From: an uncultured Coriobacteriaceae bacterium
Lineage (GTDB): Bacteria > Actinomycetota > Coriobacteriia > Coriobacteriales > Atopobiaceae
Length of the DNA stretch: 64,000 nt
Direction of reading: 5' to 3'
Assembly: GCA_902778135.1 (NCBI GenBank)
Contig: CACYWP010000005.1
Location: 1-64,000 of the forward strand
Shown piece after piece: positions 58,011 to 64,000 of this stretch. Within the stretch, counting starts at the first letter, position 1. Each line of letters opens with the position of its first letter. The position numbers and the translations under genes were made by a program. The notes beneath the pieces are model-generated. The model ran no database searches. It saw only the letters and a program-made list of their open reading frames with translations, and had not been told where the DNA came from.

Positions 58011-59165
58011 TCACCGGCCGTACGGTCGCGTCGCGTCGTACTCGCCGTACTCGCAACCGGCGTGCGCCACATCCATGTCGTCGACCAGCACCCAATCGAA
58101 CTCGTCGCGTTCGAACAGCCGCACCCGTCCGGTACCCGTGCCACCGTTCCACAGGCGCGTGTGCCGCGCCTGGCCATCGGGCGCCTCGTAGCGAATCAGC
58201 AGCATCTCGTCCTTCGGACAGGTGATGTCGGTGACCAGGCGCGTGGTGAACGTCTCCTGCTCGACATGCCAGACCAGCTGCGTCGCGGTCTCGCGGCAGT
58301 CGAAGTGCGTCTGGCTGCCCGTCCACAGCTTCGAGAAGTTGAACTCGTAGGGTTCGCCCTCGTAGACCAGCTCGCCGAGCAGCTTGCGGTCCAACGCAAG
58401 GTGGCCGATCTTGGGTCGGCCGCCCCCTATCTCCAACGCGGTGTCGCGCAGCCGCTGGCCCGACAGGCGGCTGGTCACGTCGCAGCTGGCCAGCCACAGC
58501 CATGGCGTGGTGAAGTCGCTGCCCCAGTTCTTGTCCGCGTAGCCGAAGCAGGTCTCGGGGTCCACGGTGTAGCGTTGGCCGTCCAGCCAGACGTCCCCAG
58601 AGTAGGCGCACCTGATGCCCTCCGCATGCCAGAACATCTGGAAGGCCTCCGTCGCCCGTATCGGCTCGCTGGCCCCATAGCCCACGTTGAAGGCAGTCTG
58701 CTTGTCCAGCCGCAGGTCGAAGGCGATGTCCCCCGCGTCGCTCATCCACTCGGGATGGGCGGCGGCATCCTCTGGCGTCACGCGCACGCGTCCTATCAGG
58801 TCGGTCTCGCAGGCGATGCAGTCGTCGGCGGCAACGTAGTAGGGCACGTCCCCTCCCACGTCCACCTGGTCCCACCCAAAGAAGCGATGCAGCTGGCGGG
58901 CGCCGTGACCCCACGTGCCTGCCTTCACCATCAGGTAGGAGGGCTTGCGGCCGTCACGACTGCCATCCGGAGCCATACCGAAGAGCGGTTGCGATCCGCC
59001 CAGTTCGGGATTGACGAGGAAGAACTCGATGAAGAAGGCCCGCTCCTCCCCCGTGACGGCATGGCGCGCGGTAAAGGAGTGCCACCACCAGTCATATCCC
59101 TGGCTGGCAAGGGCGCCCGTCAGCATGAAGCGGTCGCGGGAGATGTCGTGCGTGTTGGAAGACAT
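58011..59165 (-). CDS. Tocopherol-cyclase-like (lipocalin-fold) protein
   Basis: 384 aa. QGYDWWWHSFTARHAVTGEE and FFIEFFLVNP at the N-terminus, WLASCDVTSRLSG and HVEQETFTTRLV later, match the tocopherol-cyclase/AttH-like domain found in Coriobacteriia and clostridia. The bacterium does not make tocopherol as far as can be judged, so a role in binding or modifying hydrophobic compounds is more likely. No signal peptide is evident. Start at 59165 follows CGAAAGGG. Confidence 0.7.
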   Translation of the reverse strand: MSSNTHDISRDRFMLTGALASQGYDWWWHSFTARHAVTGEERAFFIEFFLVNPELGGSQPLFGMAPDGSRDGRKPSYLMVKAGTWGHGARQLHRFFGWDQVDVGGDVPYYVAADDCIACETDLIGRVRVTPEDAAAHPEWMSDAGDIAFDLRLDKQTAFNVGYGASEPIRATEAFQMFWHAEGIRCAYSGDVWLDGQRYTVDPETCFGYADKNWGSDFTTPWLWLASCDVTSRLSGQRLRDTALEIGGGRPKIGHLALDRKLLGELVYEGEPYEFNFSKLWTGSQTHFDCRETATQLVWHVEQETFTTRLVTDITCPKDEMLLIRYEAPDGQARHTRLWNGGTGTGRVRLFERDEFDWVLVDDMDVAHAGCEYGEYDATRPYGR

Positions 59166-59275
59166 GGCTGTACCCTTTCGGCTTGGCTGGCTCTATGGTG
59201 CCACAACACGCGGAACTGGCAGGGACGAGGAGCCATGTCGAGGGGTTGGAAGACGCGTGCCCGCATGGCTGACGC

Positions 59276-59461
59276 GTTGTCTGCGTTTTGAGAAGTCACG
59301 CGCACGCAGCTACGCAGAATACGGTCTATTCTGCGCAACACAAAACGCAAACAACGAAAACCGGACTTCAGGCTTCGCCCAAAGCGCAGACAATGGACAT
59401 CAACTGCCGGCACAACGGGTCATACTGCGCAAACAACGGCTTCGACGCTACGCAGACAACG
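59276..59461. repeat. Intergenic repeat element, copy B (GCRNACAAC motif cluster)
   Basis: Occupies most of the 348 bp gap 59166-59513, which has no gene. Motif copies: minus 59276-59284; plus 59347-59355, 59386-59394, 59429-59437, 59452-59460. A perfect 9 bp inverted repeat CGCAGAATA/TATTCTGCG lies at 59313-59335. The order (GTTGTCTGCGTTTT, 34 bp later CTACGCAGAAnACG, then TGCGCAA, AAAACGCAAACAAC, 39 bp later AAGCGCAGACAA) is the same as in copy A at 15395. Confidence 0.7.
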
Positions 59462-59513
59462 CATGGACCCCTTGCGGCAGCTCCGAAACCCCAAAACGCG
59501 GGGTGCGACCGAC

Positions 59514-59873
59514 CTACAGGAGACCCAGCAGGATCCCAAACCCAAATGACGCCAGGTTGAGTATGGCCGACAGCACCCAGGGACGACGCCACACATGTGC
59601 ATAACCATAGAGCAGCGCCTCTGCCAGCCACGCCATCAGCTCCGCCGACAGCAGGCAGGGCCAGGCAGTGACAGTCAGGGGCAAGTGTGGGCTCCAACCC
59701 ACCAAGAGACAGACCAGCTCGACCGATGGGTTGGTCACCACCTGGGCCAGAGCCACCACCAGCAGCTCGCGCCAGCCACGCACGCCGAGCGCCACCGCCA
59801 GCCCAACCTCGATGACCATGGTCAACGACAACGTTGTGGCCAGCACCGCCACGAGCCGCGCCATCTCACCCAT
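59514..59873 (-). CDS. Small polytopic membrane protein
   Basis: 119 aa with four hydrophobic segments (LVAVLATTLSLTMVIEVGLA near the start, LNLASFGFGILLGLL at the end). The ATG overlaps the end of the MFS gene by 8 bp, so it is coupled to it. I do not recognise the family. It is the last gene of a four-gene leftward operon with two small membrane proteins and the transporter. Confidence 0.7.
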   Translation of the reverse strand: MGEMARLVAVLATTLSLTMVIEVGLAVALGVRGWRELLVVALAQVVTNPSVELVCLLVGWSPHLPLTVTAWPCLLSAELMAWLAEALLYGYAHVWRRPWVLSAILNLASFGFGILLGLL

Positions 59874-60993
59874 CGAAAGCCCCGTGCGCGCAGAGCAACC
59901 CCGCCAACAGCAGAACCAGCGAGAGGATCGACAGCAGGCTCAGCAACGGGGCCGAAGCGAAACCCAGACCCAGCAGGGCTGGCAACGCCCCCAGTGCCAG
60001 CGAAAAGGACGCGATGCCAAACGCCATGCCCCGCGCGTCGGGCAGCAGGCGCGCCAACTCGCCCAACGTGATTGCCATGGTGAAGTTGAAGAGCAAGGTG
60101 GCCCCCAGACCTGCAGGAACGCTGGTCCAGGAGAAGGCAAAGAGCACAGCCGCGGCGCCCAGCGACAGCACCGATGCGCCAAGTGGTCCGATGGCGTCAG
60201 CCACAGCACCTCCGGCCGCCTTGCCCGCCACCACAGCCGCGACGGCTGCAGCCACCAGAGAAACGCTCGCCTTCCAGGGAAAGCCCATCATCAGGCCCGT
60301 GTAGCTGCGCAGCGCCACCGTTGCCGCCAACAGGGCGACTGCCATCCATCCCCGTCCGGTCAACGTTACCGACAGGCCACCGGGCTCGTCACTGCGCGGG
60401 GCTGACAGGACAAGGGCGGCGCTGGCGAACAACAGGCAAAGCAGCAGGTACGGGGCGCCAGCCCACCGGTTGAAGCCAGGTAGGCTGCCGCCGAAGACGC
60501 CTGCCGCACCCGTGGCTATGAACAGGCCCGATGGTGCATCCCTGCCCTGCGATTCACCCAATACCTCGACGCCACCCACATCGTGGAACAGGGCATTGCC
60601 CAACGCCACCAGTACGACGGCCGGGATGGGAGCCTGGGCCATGCCGCAGGACACCCCCGCAGCGACCAGCGCAAACGAGAGCATTGCCGCATCGAGGGAA
60701 CGCCTGCGCCCCACGACGTCGAGAAGTGCCCCCAAGGGCAGCTGCAGGCAGAACGCCAACAGGTCGTAGGCAAGGATCGCCAGCGCGGAGGCCTGTGGAC
60801 CGCCCGCTGCCAGAGACGGTGCCACCGCACCCATCAGGGTGGTGACGCATGCCAGGTCCACCACACAGTGACAGATGGCATAGACGCAGGTCACGCGTGC
60901 GATTGTGGATACGCCCCAAAGGTCGTGCGATTGCGTGTGGCCAGCAGGGACCCGTGCGACGCCCGGACGCCTCGCGAACGACCCGCTCGTCAT
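59866..60993 (-). CDS. MFS transporter
   Basis: 375 aa, about 11-12 membrane segments, shorter than usual. LPLGALLDVVGRRRSLDAAML is the loop 2-3 motif of the MFS. Many Ala/Gly-rich helices; NALFHDVGGVEVLGESQGRDAP is a characteristic loop. The ATG overlaps the previous stop (ATGA). Substrate unknown. Confidence 0.78.
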   Translation of the reverse strand: MTSGSFARRPGVARVPAGHTQSHDLWGVSTIARVTCVYAICHCVVDLACVTTLMGAVAPSLAAGGPQASALAILAYDLLAFCLQLPLGALLDVVGRRRSLDAAMLSFALVAAGVSCGMAQAPIPAVVLVALGNALFHDVGGVEVLGESQGRDAPSGLFIATGAAGVFGGSLPGFNRWAGAPYLLLCLLFASAALVLSAPRSDEPGGLSVTLTGRGWMAVALLAATVALRSYTGLMMGFPWKASVSLVAAAVAAVVAGKAAGGAVADAIGPLGASVLSLGAAAVLFAFSWTSVPAGLGATLLFNFTMAITLGELARLLPDARGMAFGIASFSLALGALPALLGLGFASAPLLSLLSILSLVLLLAGLLCAHGAFDG

Positions 60994-61289
60994 GGGCGCC
61001 TTCGCGACGACAGGCGCACGATGCCCGCCGTGGCTCCGAGCGCACCAACCGCGACGAGTGCGACGAGGGGCAGCGCAGGCACGCCGGCATCCCGCTGGTC
61101 CTCCAGATCCTCCTCGAGAGCCTGGTCGTCGACGTACTCGTCGATCACGACAGGTGGCCCGCCAATCTGCCCGTCATCCTCGAAGTCGGGGTCGATGAGG
61201 TCCGCGCACGCCAGACGGGTCGGGGCTACCAGCGCAAGCCCGACAGTCAGCACGAACGCCACCAACATGCGCAACGTGTCACGTCTCAT
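60990..61289 (-). CDS. Small exported, acidic, membrane-anchored protein
   Basis: 99 aa. Signal peptide (MRRDTLRMLVAFVLTVGLAL, cleavage near ALADLI), an acidic middle (DPDFEDDGQIGG; YVDDQALEEDLEDQ) and a C-terminal membrane helix (LPLVALVAVGALGATAGIV) with RRRP at the end. Orientation suggests the acidic part faces outward. GGGAGG before the ATG. Its stop overlaps the MFS ATG and its start overlaps the previous gene. Family not recognised. Confidence 0.65.
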   Translation of the reverse strand: MRRDTLRMLVAFVLTVGLALVAPTRLACADLIDPDFEDDGQIGGPPVVIDEYVDDQALEEDLEDQRDAGVPALPLVALVAVGALGATAGIVRLSSRRRP

Positions 61290-61551
61290 GGGTGCCTCCC
61301 TCCTGCGGCGGCACGGGACGGGCACTGCGGCCACCGCGCTCGCGCCTGTCCTTGCGCAGGTAATGGATGATGACAAAGAGCGCGACCAGCGACAGGAGTA
61401 TGGCGGGCACGGCTATGACGAGCGCCCCCAGCCCCAGCAGCAGCAAGCCGCTTCCGCCCGCCATGTCGGCGAGGGCGGTGCGCGGCACGACCAGCACCAG
61501 CAGCACGGCTCCCGTCAGGGACATCGCCACGCGTCGTCCATGCTTATCCAC
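61279..61551 (-). CDS. Small membrane protein, first gene of the operon
   Basis: 90 aa from a GTG at 61551 (GGGAGG, 6 nt spacing). N-terminal hydrophobic segment MSLTGAVLLVLVVPRTALA resembling a signal peptide, then a long membrane helix LLLLGLGALVIAVPAILLSL, and a charged RKDRRERGG tail. It overlaps the next gene by 11 bp. The family is not known to me. Confidence 0.55.
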   Translation of the reverse strand: MDKHGRRVAMSLTGAVLLVLVVPRTALADMAGGSGLLLLGLGALVIAVPAILLSLVALFVIIHYLRKDRRERGGRSARPVPPQEGGTHET

Positions 61552-61721
61552 AGTCGGCCTCCCAAAGTATCGCGCCTTCCACCACCATTGTGCCAGAACC
61601 AACCAAGCCGCTGGGTATCCCGCTGGTTGGCATCGAGCCGGCCAGGCATGGCCGACCTTGATGGAAATCTTCCACAGAGGACCCCGCCTGCTTGTGGCGA
61701 AACGGTCGAGATTGAATCTTC

Positions 61722-61750
61722 TTGACAACCGTATATGTACGGTATATACA
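61722..61750 (+). promoter_or_regulatory. Promoter with embedded GntR(YtrA)-type operator
   Basis: TTGACA (61722-61727), 17 bp, TATACA (61745-61750) just upstream of the GntR gene. Between the boxes is CCGTATATGTACGG (CCGTA/TACGG dyad) followed by GTATATAC, overlapping dyads that fit a YtrA-type operator, so the regulator likely represses its own operon. Confidence 0.7.
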
Positions 61751-61805
61751 GTTATTACGGAAGGACGCTTCCGCGCATCAACCGCTCGGCCAGGGAAGGA
61801 ACCCG

Positions 61806-62186
61806 ATGGAAATAGTTGTCTCAAACGCCTCGGATCAGCCCATCTACGAGCAGATTGCCTCCCAGATCCGCGCACAGGTGCTGGCCGGCCAGCTGACGGA
61901 GGGGCAGCAGCTCCCCTCCATCCGCATGCTCGCCACGCAGCTGCGCATCAGCGCCATCACCACCAAGCGCGCCTACCAGGAGCTGGAGACGCAGGGCTTT
62001 ATCCACACCGTCCCGGGCAAGGGCTGCTTCGTCGCCGGGGACAACCTCGAGCTGTTGCGCGAGGAGCGGCTGCGGATGGTGGAGGCCTCGCTGGCCAAGG
62101 CTGTCGCCGACGCCCGCACGGCAGGAATCACCGCAGACGAGCTGCGCGAGATGCTCGACCTTCAGTTGGAGGATGAGAACCAATGA
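61806..62186 (+). CDS. GntR-family regulator (YtrA subfamily)
   Basis: 126 aa, the short YtrA form without an effector domain. PIYEQIASQIRAQVLAGQL, LPSIRMLATQLRISAITTKRAYQELETQGFI is the winged helix. GGAAGGAACC precedes the ATG at 61806. Its stop overlaps the ATG of the ABC ATPase (ATGA). Expected to control the downstream transporter. Confidence 0.9.
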   Translation: MEIVVSNASDQPIYEQIASQIRAQVLAGQLTEGQQLPSIRMLATQLRISAITTKRAYQELETQGFIHTVPGKGCFVAGDNLELLREERLRMVEASLAKAVADARTAGITADELREMLDLQLEDENQ

Positions 62187-63121
62187 CCAACGTAACCTAT
62201 CGCATCGACCTTGGTGCAGGAACGAACGAGGGACCCTCTGTCCTGCGCATACGCAAGCTGTCCAAGAGCTATCGCGACTTCTCGCTGCAAGACGTCAGCA
62301 TGGCCGTGCCGGAGGGCATGGTCGTAGGTCTGGTCGGTCGAAACGGTGCCGGCAAGACGACGCTGATGAAGTGCGTCTTGGGGGCAACCTTGCCCGATGC
62401 GGGCAGCATCGAGCTGTTTGGCCAGGACGTCGCCACCCTCTCGGACGTCCAGCTGGCACGGCTGCGCGAGCGCGTCTGCTACGTCAGCGCTACCATCTCC
62501 TACCCCCAGGCCATGACCACGCGCGACGTCGCCCACCTCTACCAGCTGGCCTACCCCCGCTTCGACCAGCAGGAATTCGAGAGGCTATGCGCCGCGATGG
62601 GGCTGGACGCCCCGCATCGCACGGTCAGCGAGCTTTCGCGCGGCATGGGCATGAAGCTGCAGCTGGCATGCGCGCTGGCCACCAATGCTGGCCTGCTCAT
62701 CCTCGACGAGCCCACGGCGGGCCTCGACCCCATCGTGCGCGACGAGCTGCTCGACATCCTGCGCGCATGGATGGGACCAGGCACCCATAGCGTGCTGATC
62801 TCCAGCCACATCACCTCGGACCTGGAGCACCTGGCGGACTACCTGGTGATGATCGATGACGGCCAGGTGGTGCTGGACTGCGAGCGCGACATCATCAGTG
62901 ACGTGATGGGCGTCGCCAACCTGCGCTCCGAGGAGCTACGGCACGTGCTGGACACCTGGCCCTTCGAGCAGATGCGGCCGCGCGTGCTACGCCACGACCT
63001 CAGCTGGGCGCTGCTCGTTCCCGACCGCACGGTGTTCCAGCAGGCGTATCCGGACTGCGCGTGCGATCGCGCGACCATCGATGACGTCATGTCCTTTGTG
63101 GTGAAGGGAGAGCTGCGGTAG
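62183..63121 (+). CDS. ABC transporter ATP-binding protein
   Basis: 312 aa. Walker A GRNGAGKTT (52-60), signature SELSRGMGMKLQLA, Walker B LLILDEPTAGLDP, and ISSHITSDLEHL as the H-loop. Similar to the YtrB/BcrA-type ATPases in GntR-linked operons that respond to cell-wall antibiotics or handle exporters. The permease follows 49 bp downstream. Confidence 0.92.
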   Translation: MTNVTYRIDLGAGTNEGPSVLRIRKLSKSYRDFSLQDVSMAVPEGMVVGLVGRNGAGKTTLMKCVLGATLPDAGSIELFGQDVATLSDVQLARLRERVCYVSATISYPQAMTTRDVAHLYQLAYPRFDQQEFERLCAAMGLDAPHRTVSELSRGMGMKLQLACALATNAGLLILDEPTAGLDPIVRDELLDILRAWMGPGTHSVLISSHITSDLEHLADYLVMIDDGQVVLDCERDIISDVMGVANLRSEELRHVLDTWPFEQMRPRVLRHDLSWALLVPDRTVFQQAYPDCACDRATIDDVMSFVVKGELR

Positions 63122-63170
63122 CGGAGTGTCCACCCCTCTGACCTGCGGCATCCCTGGAAAGGTGATTTCG

Positions 63171-63887
63171 ATGAAGGCTCTGCTCTACTCAGACTGGTGC
63201 GTCATCAAGAGCTCTATCAAGGGCTACGTCCTGCCCGCGCTGGCCATCATGGCGATTGCCGGCCTGACCGGGCTGGACGCCGTCGAGCCCAACGCGCTGG
63301 CCATCTCCTCCCACGTCCACAGCGTGGCGGTTTCGACGGGCATCATCATGCTCTCGCTCTTCGGGTTCTTTGGGTTCTTCGGCAACGACGAGCGCGAGGG
63401 ATGGGAGGGTGTGCGCCTCTCCCTGCCCGTCACGCGTCGCACGGTGGTGCGTTCCCGCTACGTGGCACTGCTTGCGTGGATGGGCGTCGTGCTGATTGCC
63501 GTCAACCTGTTGGGTGCGGTCGCGGGGATCGTCATCGCACTCGTGCGCTATGGCCAGCCGGCAATCATGCCCGCCAGCGAGCTTCTGATGGCAAACGGCG
63601 CCATCCTCGCGTTCGCCCTGCTCTATGTCGCCATCGTGACGCCCGTGTTCTTCAAGATGGGAATCACCAAGGCACGCATGTACGTCTCGCTGCCGTTCCT
63701 GGCATGCATGCTGCTCCCACTTCTCCCCGGCAAGGAAGCCATCCAGGCCTTTGCCCACGGCATGTCGGAGTCCGTCGGCGCGATGGGGCCCCTGCCCTTG
63801 GTGGCCCTCGCGCTCGTGGCGGGTCTGGCCTGCTACGCGGCATCGGCGCTGGTCTCCGAGCGCATCTACGCCCGGCGCAGCTTCTAG
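63171..63887 (+). CDS. ABC-2-type permease
   Basis: 238 aa with six hydrophobic segments (VLPALAIMAIAGLTGL; VSTGIIMLSLFGFFGFFG). Start at 63171 follows GGAAAGGTG; a GTG at 63126 is less likely. SLPVTRRTVVRSRYVALL is typical of the ABC-2 membrane_5 group. It forms the channel with the ATPase upstream. Confidence 0.85.
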   Translation: MKALLYSDWCVIKSSIKGYVLPALAIMAIAGLTGLDAVEPNALAISSHVHSVAVSTGIIMLSLFGFFGFFGNDEREGWEGVRLSLPVTRRTVVRSRYVALLAWMGVVLIAVNLLGAVAGIVIALVRYGQPAIMPASELLMANGAILAFALLYVAIVTPVFFKMGITKARMYVSLPFLACMLLPLLPGKEAIQAFAHGMSESVGAMGPLPLVALALVAGLACYAASALVSERIYARRSF

Positions 63888-63909
63888 CTCCGGACCCATG
63901 CCGGATTCC

Positions 63910-63934
63910 GCGTGACGGGAGCGCCTCGTCACGC
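63910..63934. terminator. Hairpin at the end of the ABC operon
   Basis: GCGTGACG (63910-63917) pairs perfectly with CGTCACGC (63927-63934) across 9 nt. It overlaps the last codons of the leftward partial gene at the window edge and probably serves both strands. Confidence 0.5.
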
Positions 63935-64000
63935 GGGGGAGGTCGCCTCCTGCCAGAGCCGTTCGCACTCGTCCGCGGGCACCGGCTCGAAGCGATCGTC
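63929..64000 (-). CDS. C-terminal end of a leftward gene, rest outside the window
   Basis: The minus-strand frame DDRFEPVPADECERLWQEAT then SPA and TGA at 63931-63929 remains open to the window edge. Codon use (high GC at third positions) fits coding. Too short to identify. Confidence 0.4.
   Translation of the reverse strand, partial: DDRFEPVPADECERLWQEATSPA

Overview
The window is a high-GC chromosome segment, apart from one AT-rich island. Its gene content (LoaP-type antiterminator, PTS/RpiR sugar control, 6-phospho-beta-glucosidases, anaerobic sulfatase maturation, Nif11-type leader, ABM and MFS pairs) points to an anaerobic actinobacterium of the Coriobacteriia, most like an Olsenella/Atopobiaceae member. 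That assignment is an inference from gene content and codon use; no rRNA or other marker gene is present, and I see no tRNA gene.

Layout. 0-6.3 kb: a secreted-protein fragment, a PucR regulator divergent from an amino-acid block (ornithine-cyclodeaminase-like enzyme, a broken aminotransferase, a HisC-like aminotransferase, serine O-acetyltransferase). 6.3-13.9 kb: flavodoxin-like reductase, a DUF3810 membrane metallopeptidase-like protein, HAD phosphatase, GNAT, metallophosphatase, ABM protein, amidohydrolase and a GH1 enzyme. 14-23 kb: two divergent MFS paralogues separated by a repeat element, an orphan PTS IIB-like protein with a divergent RpiR regulator, NAD(P)-binding protein, esterase, HAD protein, MBL-fold hydrolase and another RpiR. 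23-28.4 kb: a variable patch with an Rpn nuclease whose 3' end is tandemly duplicated, an XRE regulator, a HEPN-like protein, a zinc-ribbon protein, a decapitated Ig-like surface gene and an IS3 remnant.

28.4-41.8 kb is a leftward surface-polysaccharide locus. It starts with a LoaP antiterminator and a polyprenyl-phosphate sugar transferase and runs through glycosyltransferases, a cobalamin-domain radical SAM enzyme, an acyltransferase, LicD, an aldolase fusion, an IspD-like cytidylyltransferase and an epimerase to AT-rich wzx and wzy genes. The IspD-like, epimerase, aldolase and LicD genes together suggest that an unusual CDP-activated polyol is made and transferred as a phosphodiester.

42.1-43.7 kb holds three ~96-98 bp elements with inverted-repeat ends around a gene for a restriction-endonuclease-like protein; I regard this as the best candidate for an undescribed system. 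43.8-48.9 kb: GH13 and GH1 sugar enzymes with an RpiR regulator. 49-54.4 kb: a Nif11-type RiPP precursor interrupted by a TAA codon, a two-gene chromate transporter, a sulfatase with its radical-SAM maturase, and cysK, which completes with cysE the two-step cysteine route. 54.5-57.6 kb: a magnesium P-type ATPase whose leader carries a possible 29-codon upstream ORF and two mutually exclusive hairpins. 57.6-64 kb: DUF202 protein, tocopherol-cyclase-like protein, a second copy of the repeat element seen at 15.4 kb, a four-gene membrane/MFS operon, and a GntR(YtrA)-ABC operon with an operator placed inside its promoter.
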